NCBI RefSeq assembly: GCF_001884045.1
Contig: NZ_MACF01000046.1
Coordinates: 248,001-312,000 of the forward strand
Direction: 5' to 3'
Length of the DNA: 64,000 nucleotides
Source of the DNA: Bacillus mobilis
GTDB taxonomy: Bacteria; Bacillota; Bacilli; Bacillales; Bacillaceae_G
Positions 36,498 to 46,353 of this stretch are shown here, piece by piece. Numbering within the stretch: the stretch's first letter is position 1; each line of letters opens with the position of its first letter. A program made the translations under genes and the position numbers. The notes under the pieces were generated by a model. The model did not search any database. It had not been told where the DNA came from and was given only the letters and a program-made list of their open reading frames with translations.

Positions 36498-36911
36498 CTG
36501 TTCTTTTATGTATGAATCTACACTTTGAAAAGGTACCTTAATTTTAAACGCATCTTTTTGTTCATTAAATTGCTTTTCATTATAGGGGCCAAACCGTTTA
36601 TTATGCTTTACGTCGATAATCCAATAATGCTCACTTTTTTTATTTGCAATTGCCCCGTCAGGGTTATTCGGATCTGATTTTTCCTCAATTTGTTTTGCAA
36701 TAATGTATTTATCATCCCAAGCTATGTCTGTAAGTTTTGCAGGAATGTATTGTGTGGCATATACAGCATCTTGCGATGGGAAAAGTTCAAATGCATTTCC
36801 AGAAGTACGTATGAGTTCGTATTCATCGTTAATCGTATAAGTTATATGATTTGTATTTCCAGCACAACCGGCTAATAGGAATGCGACGAATAGGATTATC
36901 CATTTTTTCAA
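36480..36911 (-). CDS. Small lipoprotein (DUF3997-like)
   Basis: About 143 residues. TTG start behind AAAGGAGG gives MKKWIILFVAFLLAGC, a compact signal peptide with lipobox LLAGC; an ATG 12 codons earlier has no ribosome site and would bury the signal. The mature part reads as a compact beta domain containing DDKYIIAKQIEE and YWIIDVKHNKRFGPY, the pattern of DUF3997 proteins. Function unknown. Confidence 0.7.
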   Translation of the reverse strand: MKKWIILFVAFLLAGCAGNTNHITYTINDEYELIRTSGNAFELFPSQDAVYATQYIPAKLTDIAWDDKYIIAKQIEEKSDPNNPDGAIANKKSEHYWIIDVKHNKRFGPYNEKQFNEQKDAFKIKVPFQSVDSYIKEQKKQSA

Positions 36912-37042
36912 TATGGGAACCTCCTTTATAATGCTGTTGTAACACATTGTACAAGAAAAGTAAGAGAAACGCTAGTTTACAATGTTTTTTAGAAGTGGTA
37001 CGATGAGACGGGTAAAGAAGGATATGAAGGAGTCGACATAAA

Positions 37043-37498
37043 ATGAAGTTAAAGATGCATCGTCCAGCGCTTGTAATGAATCGCATAGGTGCTTCCCTAA
37101 TTGACATGTTTTTAATCTCGGTTATGTATGGCGCAGTAGTAGCTATTATGACCGGAAATTATAGTGCTATTTTTAATCGCTTTAATATTAGTTTTGGTGA
37201 TTATAGATATGATCTCGCAGTAGTTTTTATATTAATGGCGATATATTTTATTTTGGTACCCTTTATTTGGAACGGTGTTACACTTGGTAAAAAGGTAACG
37301 AGAATAAAATTAATTTCATTGAAGAGTGAAAAATTAACAATACAAACATTAATTATAAGATTTTTTGTATTGTTATTACCGAACATATTGCTACTTGGAA
37401 TTCCGGTATTATGTAACGTATATATGATGTTATTCCGCAAAGATAATTGTGGTTTTCAAGATTTAATTACAAAAACAAAAGTGATAAGTCTTGTATAA
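37043..37498 (+). CDS. RDD family membrane protein
   Basis: 151 residues with three to four membrane segments. The family motif appears as NRIGASLIDMF near residue 13 (Arg and Asp of RDD) and LGKKVTRIKL near residue 82. RDD proteins are small membrane proteins sometimes tied to Na+/H+ antiport or osmoadaptation; a role here is not shown. Start follows GAAGGAGTCGAC. Its terminator T-tract is the insertion point of a bcr1 copy. Confidence 0.83.
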   Translation: MKLKMHRPALVMNRIGASLIDMFLISVMYGAVVAIMTGNYSAIFNRFNISFGDYRYDLAVVFILMAIYFILVPFIWNGVTLGKKVTRIKLISLKSEKLTIQTLIIRFFVLLLPNILLLGIPVLCNVYMMLFRKDNCGFQDLITKTKVISLV

Positions 37499-37506
37499 TA
37501 AAACAG

Positions 37507-37545
37507 AGACCTTTTTATACTTAAAATAAGAGGGTCTTTTTTTAT
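37507..37545 (+). terminator. Terminator of RDD gene
   Basis: Stem AGACC/GGTCT with inner A/T pairs and T7, running into TTTAT of the bcr1 repeat. Confidence 0.7.
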
Positions 37546-37697
37546 CCCGCTTTAATGGACAGTAAGCCCCCCACCTCAAAATTCAGCGAAAGCAAAGAAG
37601 TTAGGTGGGGATCAACTGTCCATAAAAGTCCGATTGGTGAGGGCTGATAATCAGTGGTGGATGAAGAAAACCCCCACTGATTAAAGTTTCACTTTAT
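37541..37697 (+). repeat. bcr1 repeat, full copy
   Basis: 157 bases, TTTAT at 37541-37545 and 37693-37697. Stems: ATGGACAG/CTGTCCAT, CCCCACCT/AGGTGGGG and CAGTGGTGG/CCCCCACTG (one mismatch). Same end sequences as the other copies. Confidence 0.88.
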
Positions 37698-37831
37698 TAT
37701 TCAAATATATTTTAAAGGATATATAATAAGGAAAAGTTAATCCATATCATTTTTGGTTTTAATAGATTGAAAATTAAGAAAATGTTATAATAATTAAAAT
37801 AATATCTTTATATAATAAGGGGGAAATTGAA

Positions 37832-37930
37832 ATGACTGGAGGTAGCGTAATCTTTTGGGGGATTTTAATTTTCATCGGTTTAGTTTTTGATCAGCGTAAT
37901 AGTAAGAAAAAAGAAGGAACAAAAAAGTAA
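37832..37930 (+). CDS. Single-TM micropeptide (32 aa)
   Basis: A 32-residue peptide with one membrane segment (residues 5-19, SVIFWGILIFIGLVF) and a very basic tail (QRNSKKKEGTKK). The start has a strong AAGGGGGAAATTGAA site. It lies alone between a bcr1 repeat and a truncated SDR gene. No family recognised; the RBS, topology and charge pattern suggest a real membrane micropeptide. Confidence 0.6.
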   Translation: MTGGSVIFWGILIFIGLVFDQRNSKKKEGTKK

Positions 37931-38027
37931 TCGCTTACAAATAAATAAGCAACTTTTCTTGCTTGCAGACTAATCTCATAAAGCAGTATACTGAATAACG
38001 GTAAGACTTATAGAAGGGGTAATGAAA

Positions 38028-38504
38028 ATGAAGCTTGCAGGAAAAGTTGCTATCGTAACTGGCGGTGGCATCGGTATTGGACGTAATACAGCTCTTTTGT
38101 TGGCTAAACAAGGCGCAAAAGTAATTGTGACGGACATTGATCAAGAAAGTGGACAAGCAACAGTGGAGGAAATTACGAATCTAGGCGGAGAAGCCCTTTT
38201 TGTATCCTATGATATGGAAAAGCAAGGAGATTGGCAACGCGTTATCAGTATTACTTTGAATGCATTCAGTCGCATTGATATGCTTTTTCAAAATGCTGGT
38301 TTATATAAAATAGATTCTATTTTTTCTCGCCAACAAGAGAACGATTCCAATGTACTTTGTATTAATGACGTTTGGATAGAGATAAAACAATTAACGTCAT
38401 CTTTTATGAAACAGCAAGAAGAAGTGGTGCTGAGTGACTTACCGATTTTCGGTATTATTGGCACGAAAGGACAATCATTTCATACAGTAGAAGCCCTCGT
38501 ATAA
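38028..38504 (+). CDS. Truncated short-chain dehydrogenase, probably inactive
   Basis: About 158 residues, against about 250 for a full SDR. The N-terminal Rossmann half is well kept (AIVTGGGIGIGRNTALLLAKQGAK and VTDID), and QNAG stands for NNAG. The segment IFGIIGTKGQSFHTVEALV aligns with the usual GTKGQSAYxVSK region, but the YxxxK residues are replaced (His for Tyr, Ala for Lys), and the protein then stops. Catalysis is therefore unlikely; NAD(H) binding may persist. The ATG at the better spacing from GAAGGGG was chosen. Strong ribosome site and terminator suggest it is still expressed. Confidence 0.75.
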   Translation: MKLAGKVAIVTGGGIGIGRNTALLLAKQGAKVIVTDIDQESGQATVEEITNLGGEALFVSYDMEKQGDWQRVISITLNAFSRIDMLFQNAGLYKIDSIFSRQQENDSNVLCINDVWIEIKQLTSSFMKQQEEVVLSDLPIFGIIGTKGQSFHTVEALV

Positions 38505-38506
38505 TA

Positions 38507-38542
38507 ATGAAAACCGCCCTCAAAATATGTGGACGGTTTTTT
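38507..38542 (+). terminator. Terminator after truncated SDR
   Basis: Imperfect stem AAAACCG-CC/GG-CGGTTTT with T7. Confidence 0.75.
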
Positions 38543-38569
38543 TGTATGTTATATAGGGAAAAATTATTT

Positions 38570-39670
38570 TTAACGGATACGTTGTTCCGTTTGACTATCA
38601 AAGAAATGCGCTTTATTCATATCAAATGCTAGTTTAATTTCGTCACCAGGTGAAAATGTATGTCTTGCATCAACACGTGCTGCAAAATCTTGATCTCCAA
38701 GTTTCATATATAAAATAGATTCAGCACCAAGTAACTCAGCAACTTCGATTTTTGTTTTGAAAGTAGTAGATTGAGAAGCTTCTAAAAATAAGAGTTCATC
38801 ATGAATGTCTTCAGGGCGAATGCCTAAAACAATTTCCTTATTCACATAGCCTTGTTCACGTAACATCTTCATTTTTCCTTCAGATACTTTGACCTTTATT
38901 GTATTGTCTATAACAAAATCGTTTTCAGTTAATTTACCACGGAAGAAATTCATCGCTGGAGAGCCGATAAATCCACCAACGAAGATATTTTCAGGTGTTT
39001 CATATACTTCTTTTGGAGTTCCGATTTGTTGAATCTTTCCGTCTTTCATAACAACAAGGCGTGAAGCCATTGTCATTGCTTCTGTTTGATCATGTGTTAC
39101 GTAAATTGTTGTCGTTCCAAGACGATGGTGTAATTTAGAAATTTCTGAGCGCATTGCAACACGTAATTTAGCGTCTAAGTTGGATAAAGGCTCATCCATT
39201 AAGAAAACTTTCGCGTCTCGAACAATTGCTCTACCTAACGCAACACGTTGACGTTGTCCACCAGATAATGCTTTCGGTTTTCTATCTAAATATTGTTCCA
39301 GTCCTAAAATTTTTGCTGCATCTTTCACACGACGATCGATTTCATCTTTTGGTATTTTTCTAAGTTTTAATCCAAATGCCATATTATCATAAACACTCAT
39401 ATGTGGATATAGAGCATAGTTTTGGAAGACCATTGCGATATCGCGATCTTTTGGAGGGACATCATTCATTAGCTTACCATCAATTGAAAACTCTCCTTTT
39501 GAAATATCTTCAAGCCCAGCCACCATTCGTAATGTTGTAGATTTTCCGCATCCAGAAGGACCGACAAATACGATAAACTCTTTATCTTGAATGTGTAAAT
39601 TGAAGTCTGTTACAGCCGTTACGTTATTATCATATATTTTATAAATGTTTTCTAATTTCAGTTCTGCCAT
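38570..39670 (-). CDS. msmX: Carbohydrate ABC transporter ATP-binding protein (MsmX/UgpC type)
   Basis: 366-residue ATPase that energises sugar importers. Walker A VGPSGCGKST near residue 37, Q-loop VFQNYALYPHM near 81, signature LSGGQRQR near 135, Walker B VFLMDEPLSNLDA near 156, switch YVTHDQTEAM, and a C-terminal TOBE/regulatory region. The malEFG operon in this window has no ATPase of its own, so this gene probably serves it, as the shared MsmX does in B. subtilis. A CRE-like/LacI-type site TGCAAACGTTTTCT (39695-39708) lies just upstream of its ribosome site. Confidence 0.9.
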   Translation of the reverse strand: MAELKLENIYKIYDNNVTAVTDFNLHIQDKEFIVFVGPSGCGKSTTLRMVAGLEDISKGEFSIDGKLMNDVPPKDRDIAMVFQNYALYPHMSVYDNMAFGLKLRKIPKDEIDRRVKDAAKILGLEQYLDRKPKALSGGQRQRVALGRAIVRDAKVFLMDEPLSNLDAKLRVAMRSEISKLHHRLGTTTIYVTHDQTEAMTMASRLVVMKDGKIQQIGTPKEVYETPENIFVGGFIGSPAMNFFRGKLTENDFVIDNTIKVKVSEGKMKMLREQGYVNKEIVLGIRPEDIHDELLFLEASQSTTFKTKIEVAELLGAESILYMKLGDQDFAARVDARHTFSPGDEIKLAFDMNKAHFFDSQTEQRIR

Positions 39671-39694
39671 GGTATTTCCCCCTAGAAATAATTA

Positions 39695-39886
39695 TGCAAA
39701 CGTTTTCTTTGAGTTCATTATAAACTAATAGATTTAAAAAATAAACAAAAAAATAAAACGTTTTCATTTATTGGAGGAATATTAGTACTTTTCATATGTT
39801 TTCTTAGAAAAATAAGAACAAAAGTTGTAAGCGCTATTTTAAATTAAGATAGAATCTGTTATCATTCATTAATGAAAACGTTTGCG
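39695..39886. promoter_or_regulatory. msmX-malL divergent control region with three CRE/MalR-like sites
   Basis: Sites with an AAACGTTT-type core: TGCAAACGTTTTCT (39695-39708), ATAAAACGTTTTCA (39753-39766) and TGAAAACGTTTGCG (39873-39886). All are near matches to the CRE consensus and to LacI-family operators, so CcpA and/or the local MalR may bind. They lie between divergent transporter ATPase and glucosidase genes. Confidence 0.65.
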
Positions 39887-39930
39887 CCTTAAAAAAGAAA
39901 ATCGAATTATTAATGAAATGGGGTAGCATA

Positions 39931-41607
39931 ATGGAAAAACAATGGTGGAAAGAAAGTGTAGTATATCAAATTTATCCTCGTAGCTTTATGGATAGTAACG
40001 GTGATGGTATTGGAGATCTTCGTGGTATTATTTCAAAGCTAGATTACTTAAAAGAATTAGGGATTGATGTCATTTGGTTATCGCCGGTCTATGAATCTCC
40101 AAATGATGATAATGGTTATGATATAAGTGATTATTGTAAAATTATGAATGAGTTCGGAACGATGGAAGATTGGGATGAGCTACTACATGAAATGCATGAA
40201 CGTAATATGAAACTTATGATGGACTTAGTTGTTAACCATACTTCTGACGAACATAATTGGTTTATTGAGTCACGTAAATCAAAAGATAATAAATATAGAG
40301 ATTACTATATATGGCGTCCTGGAAAAGAAGGAAAAGAGCCGAACAACTGGGGCGCAGCTTTTAGTGGATCAGCATGGAAGTATGATGAAATGACAGATGA
40401 ATATTATTTACATCTGTTTTCTAAAAAACAGCCGGATCTAAATTGGGATAATGAAAAGGTAAGACAAGATGTTTATGAAATGATGAAGTTTTGGTTAGAA
40501 AAAGGAATTGATGGCTTTCGTATGGATGTTATTAATTTTATCTCTAAAGAAGAGGGCTTACCAGCTGTAGAAACAGAAGAAGAGGGGTATGTTTCAGGCC
40601 ATAAGCATTTTATGAATGGCCCAAACATTCATAAATATTTACATGAAATGAATGAAGAAGTATTGTCTCATTATGATATTATGACGGTTGGTGAAATGCC
40701 TGGTGTAACGACAGAAGAGGCGAAAATGTATACTGGGGAAGAACGAAAAGAACTGCAGATGGTATTCCAATTTGAACATATGGATTTAGATTCAGGAGAA
40801 GGCGGGAAATGGGATGTAAAACCATGTTCACTCCTTACTTTAAAAGAGAATTTAACGAAATGGCAAAAAGCATTAGAGCATACTGGATGGAATAGCCTGT
40901 ATTGGAATAACCATGACCAGCCTCGCGTTGTATCTCGTTTTGGTAATGATGAAATGTATCGCATTGAATCTGCTAAAATGTTAGCGACGGTACTTCATAT
41001 GATGAAAGGAACACCGTATATTTATCAAGGAGAAGAAATCGGAATGACAAACGTTCGATTTGAATCGATTGATGAATATCGAGATATTGAAACATTAAAT
41101 ATGTATAAGGAAAAAGTGATAGAGCGCGGTGAAGATATAGATAAAGTGATGCAGTCTATTTATATAAAAGGCCGAGATAATGCTAGAACACCGATGCAGT
41201 GGGATGATCAGAATCATGCTGGATTCACAACAGGTGAGCCTTGGATTACGGTAAACCCTAACTATAAAGAAATCAATGTGAAACAAGCGATCCAAAATAA
41301 AGATTCAATTTATTATTACTATAAAAAATTAATTGAGTTACGTAAAAATAATGAGATTATTGTGTATGGATCATATGATTTAATATTAGAGAATAACCCT
41401 TCTATTTTTGCATACGTAAGAACATATGGAGAAGAAAAACTTCTTGTCATTGCAAACTTTACGGCGGAAGAATGTGTATTTGAATTGCCTGAGGACATTA
41501 AGTATAGTGAAGCAGAGTTATTCATACACAATTACGACGTAGAGAATGTATCGATAGATAACATGACATTACGTCCGTATGAAGCGATGGTATTTAAATT
41601 GAAATAA
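39931..41607 (+). CDS. malL: Oligo-1,6-glucosidase / alpha-glucosidase (GH13)
   Basis: Cytoplasmic GH13 glucosidase of 558 residues, the length known for B. cereus oligo-1,6-glucosidase. Conserved regions: MDLVVNHTSDEH, DGFRMDVIN with the nucleophile Asp near residue 199, TVGEMPG with the acid/base Glu near 255, and NNHDQPR with the third Asp near 329. It cleaves alpha-1,6 (and short alpha-1,4) ends of maltodextrin fragments. The ATG after ATGGGGTAGC is used. It ends at a terminator shared with the convergent neopullulanase gene. Confidence 0.94.
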   Translation: MEKQWWKESVVYQIYPRSFMDSNGDGIGDLRGIISKLDYLKELGIDVIWLSPVYESPNDDNGYDISDYCKIMNEFGTMEDWDELLHEMHERNMKLMMDLVVNHTSDEHNWFIESRKSKDNKYRDYYIWRPGKEGKEPNNWGAAFSGSAWKYDEMTDEYYLHLFSKKQPDLNWDNEKVRQDVYEMMKFWLEKGIDGFRMDVINFISKEEGLPAVETEEEGYVSGHKHFMNGPNIHKYLHEMNEEVLSHYDIMTVGEMPGVTTEEAKMYTGEERKELQMVFQFEHMDLDSGEGGKWDVKPCSLLTLKENLTKWQKALEHTGWNSLYWNNHDQPRVVSRFGNDEMYRIESAKMLATVLHMMKGTPYIYQGEEIGMTNVRFESIDEYRDIETLNMYKEKVIERGEDIDKVMQSIYIKGRDNARTPMQWDDQNHAGFTTGEPWITVNPNYKEINVKQAIQNKDSIYYYYKKLIELRKNNEIIVYGSYDLILENNPSIFAYVRTYGEEKLLVIANFTAEECVFELPEDIKYSEAELFIHNYDVENVSIDNMTLRPYEAMVFKLK

Positions 41608-41608
41608 G

Positions 41609-41643
41609 AAAAAGCCTTATACCACTTGGTATAAGGCTTTTTT
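41609..41643. terminator. Bidirectional terminator after malL
   Basis: Perfect 15-bp stem AAAAGCCTTATACCA/TGGTATAAGGCTTTT with a 2-base loop. Confidence 0.95.
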
Positions 41644-41645
41644 GA

Positions 41646-43421
<1,776 letters not shown>

Positions 43422-43472
43422 TTAATATCTCCATACTTATTGTTCCCTTACGTGTAATAATAAAGCATATGT

Positions 43473-43691
43473 TGCAAACGATTGCCTTTTGCATAGCTTT
43501 AATATTGCTTATAAGAGTAGTATTCATTTCATATAAAGTCAATGTATAAGGAGTATAGTAATAATATTTTAAAAATTAATATTTGCAAAATGAATAAAAG
43601 AATGTATAATGATAGACAAATAGCGCAAACGTTTTCATAGATTGAGATATTGTTTGCGCTTCTATTAAACCATTCAATGCAAACGTTTTCA
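43473..43691 (+). promoter_or_regulatory. malE promoter with CRE/MalR-like operators
   Basis: Promoter TTGCAA (43583-43588), 16-base spacer, TATAAT (43605-43610). Operators: TGCAAACGATTGCC (43473-43486), CGCAAACGTTTTCA (43624-43637, directly downstream of the start) and TGCAAACGTTTTCA (43678-43691). AGCGCAAAC at 43622-43630 is also repeated inverted as GTTTGCGCT at 43652-43660, which could form a leader hairpin. Likely repressed by MalR and/or CcpA. Confidence 0.75.
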
Positions 43692-43730
43692 ATTAGTAAG
43701 GTACATATACAACTTAGGGAGGTTTTTGGG

Positions 43731-44990
43731 ATGAAGAAAGCATTATCATTATTAACGATTTCAGCATTATCAATTGGTATGTTATCTGCATGTGGACCGA
43801 AAGATTCAGGGAAGAAAGAAGAAAGTAAAGCAAAGAAAGATTACGATCTTCTCGTTTGGGAAGATGATAAAAAAGGTGTTGCTTTAGAACCAGCAGTGAA
43901 AAGTTTTGAGGAAAAATATAAAGTAAAAGTAAAAGTTGTTGAAATGCAAATGACAGATCAAGTGAAGAAGTTACGCCTTGATGGACCAGCGGGGACTGGA
44001 CCAGATGTTGTAACATTGCCACATGATCAAATCGGAAACGCAGTAACAGAAGGTTTACTTTCAGAAGTGAAAGCTGATGATGCTGTAAAGAGTAAATTTA
44101 CTGATTCATCAATAGCAGCACAGACATATAACGGGAAATTATATGGTTTACCAAAAGCAATTGAGACACCAATCTTTATTTACAATAAAAAATTAATGCC
44201 AAAAGCACCAGAAACGATGGACGAGCTGTTTAACTTCTCGAAAGAATTTACGAAGGATGGCAAGTACGGATTTTTAACACTAGGAGATAACTTCTACTTT
44301 GCTAATGCATTCATGGCAGGTATGGGTGGCTATGTGTTTGGTGAAAAAGATGGAAAGCCAAATGCAAGTGATGTTGGATTAAATAATAGCGGAGCAGTAC
44401 AAGGTGCGGAATACCTTCAAAAATGGTACAAAGAAAAGTTATTCCCGAAAGGTATTATCGGTGAATCTGGTGGACCTGCTGCTGATGGACTATTTAACGA
44501 AGGAAAAGCAGCATCTATCATGAATGGTCCATGGGCGTTCCAAGCAATGGAAAAGAACGGAATTGATTATGGTGTTGCTCCAATGCCAAAATTACCAAAT
44601 GGTCAACCAATGAAAACGTTTGTTGGGGTTAAAGGATGGCATGTAACAAGTTTCTCTAAACAAAATGATTTAGCTACAAAGTTCACTGAATGGGTAACGA
44701 ATGAAGAAAACGCAAAAATTCGATTTGAGAAAACAAAAGAAATTCCTCCAGTAAAATCAGTGATGGAAGATCCAATTATTAAAGATAATGAAGCTGCAAA
44801 AGCAGTTGCAACGCAATCTGAAAATGGAATTCCAATGCCAAACATTCCGGAAATGCAAGAAGTATGGAAACCAGCTGGAGATGCGCTTCAATTAGTTGTT
44901 ACGGAGAAAGAGGCACCAAAAGCAGCACTTGATAATGCTGTGAAGCTAATTAAAGGTAATATTGAGGCAAACCATAGTAAGCAAAAATAA
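43731..44990 (+). CDS. malE: Maltodextrin-binding lipoprotein
   Basis: Extracellular solute-binding protein of about 419 residues. The signal peptide ends in lipobox MLSACG (Cys near residue 21). The mature protein is of the MalE class: LLVWEDDKKG, GPDVVTLPHDQIGN, YGLPKAIETP, MNGPWAF and the C-terminal GVKGWHVTSFSK, TEWVTNEENA. It feeds MalF-MalG. The ATG behind GGGAGGTTTTTGGG is chosen; the longer frame upstream crosses operator DNA. A stem-loop without U-tract separates it from malF. Confidence 0.94.
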   Translation: MKKALSLLTISALSIGMLSACGPKDSGKKEESKAKKDYDLLVWEDDKKGVALEPAVKSFEEKYKVKVKVVEMQMTDQVKKLRLDGPAGTGPDVVTLPHDQIGNAVTEGLLSEVKADDAVKSKFTDSSIAAQTYNGKLYGLPKAIETPIFIYNKKLMPKAPETMDELFNFSKEFTKDGKYGFLTLGDNFYFANAFMAGMGGYVFGEKDGKPNASDVGLNNSGAVQGAEYLQKWYKEKLFPKGIIGESGGPAADGLFNEGKAASIMNGPWAFQAMEKNGIDYGVAPMPKLPNGQPMKTFVGVKGWHVTSFSKQNDLATKFTEWVTNEENAKIRFEKTKEIPPVKSVMEDPIIKDNEAAKAVATQSENGIPMPNIPEMQEVWKPAGDALQLVVTEKEAPKAALDNAVKLIKGNIEANHSKQK

Positions 44991-44995
44991 GGTGA

Positions 44996-45027
44996 AATTC
45001 GTGCCTCTAATATGAGAGGCACGAATT
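44996..45027 (+). other. Intercistronic stem-loop between malE and malF
   Basis: Perfect 13-bp inverted repeat AATTCGTGCCTCT/AGAGGCACGAATT with loop AATATG, starting 6 bases after the malE stop. It is followed by CTCTCCC, not a U-tract, so it is probably an mRNA 3'-end stabilising structure rather than a full terminator. Confidence 0.7.
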
Positions 45028-45054
45028 CTCTCCCAGAAAAAAGGGGGAAGGAAC

Positions 45055-46353
45055 ATGCAAACATTGGAACCAGCAAACGGCTTAAACGGTTCAAAACATA
45101 GGAAAATGGCAACCATGTTATCAATCATTCCAGGCATGGGCCAAATGTATAATAAACAATTTGTAAAAGGTCTTATTTTTCTAGTATTAACAGGTTCATT
45201 TATTGTAGCATTTGCTGATTTATTAAATATGGGATTATGGGGAATTGTAACGCTTGGTACAGAAGTTCCACGTGACCATTCTGTCTTTCTATTAGTAGAA
45301 GGAATCTTGGCACTCATTGTCATCGTGTTTGGACTCGGAATATATGCATTTAATTTATATGATGCATACCAAAACGGGAAGAAACGTGATATAGGAACCC
45401 CATTAAACTCTGTAAAAGAGCAATACCGTAATTTACTAGATCAAGGTTTTCCATATTTAATGGTTTCACCAGGTTTTCTATTACTTATCTTTGTAGTTGT
45501 ATTTCCAATCATCTTCGTAATTTTAATTGGATTTACGAATTATGATTTATACCACTCTCCTCCAGCTAAATTAGTAGATTGGGTGGGCTTCAAAAACTTT
45601 ATTGATATCTTTACATTACCGATGTGGAGAGAGACATTTTTAAGCGTATTTTCTTGGACTGTCATTTGGACATTCGTTGCAACGACATTACAAGTTGCGC
45701 TTGGTATTTTCTTAGCGATTATCGTAAATCAGCCTGGTATTAAAGGGAAGGCAATTATTCGAACAATCTTCATTTTACCGTGGGCGGTCCCAGCATTCGT
45801 ATCTATTCTTGTTTTCTCTGGTATGTTTAATGAAACATTTGGAGCAATTAACAATCAAGTATTGGCGTTATTTGGAATCGAAAAGATTGCTTGGATGACA
45901 GATCCGTTTTGGGCAAAAATCGCTTTAATTATGATTCAAACGTGGCTTGGATTCCCGTTCGTCTTTGCAATGACAACAGGTATACTGCAATCGATTCCAG
46001 GGGAGTTATATGAAGCTGCTACAGTAGATGGAGCTACAGCTTGGCAACAGTTTCGTAAAATTACATTGCCACTTGTTCTATATGCAACAGCACCAATATT
46101 AATTACGCAATATACGTTTAACTTTAATAACTTTAGTATCATCTATCTATTTAACGGCGGAGGTCCTGCTGTAGCTGGACAAGACGCAGGTGGAACGGAT
46201 ATTTTAATTTCATGGATTTATAAGTTAACGATGACTTCAGCGCAGTACGGGAAAGCAGCAGCTCTTACAATGATATTATCGTTAATCGTTATTACAGTTG
46301 CGTTATGGCAATTTAAGAGAACAAAATCATTCCAAGAAGAGGATATGATGTAA
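45055..46353 (+). CDS. malF: Maltodextrin ABC transporter permease MalF
   Basis: 432-residue permease. An N-terminal extension of about 115 residues has two or three hydrophobic segments (IPGMGQMYNKQFVKGLIFLV is like small TM2-type segments). The MalF core follows with six segments, and the EAA loop reads GELYEAATVDGATAWQQFRKITLP near residue 320. It forms the channel with MalG; the ATPase is likely the MsmX-type protein encoded 6 kb upstream. Start follows AAAAAAGGGGGAAGGAAC. malG begins on the next base after its stop. Confidence 0.93.
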   Translation: MQTLEPANGLNGSKHRKMATMLSIIPGMGQMYNKQFVKGLIFLVLTGSFIVAFADLLNMGLWGIVTLGTEVPRDHSVFLLVEGILALIVIVFGLGIYAFNLYDAYQNGKKRDIGTPLNSVKEQYRNLLDQGFPYLMVSPGFLLLIFVVVFPIIFVILIGFTNYDLYHSPPAKLVDWVGFKNFIDIFTLPMWRETFLSVFSWTVIWTFVATTLQVALGIFLAIIVNQPGIKGKAIIRTIFILPWAVPAFVSILVFSGMFNETFGAINNQVLALFGIEKIAWMTDPFWAKIALIMIQTWLGFPFVFAMTTGILQSIPGELYEAATVDGATAWQQFRKITLPLVLYATAPILITQYTFNFNNFSIIYLFNGGGPAVAGQDAGGTDILISWIYKLTMTSAQYGKAAALTMILSLIVITVALWQFKRTKSFQEEDMM

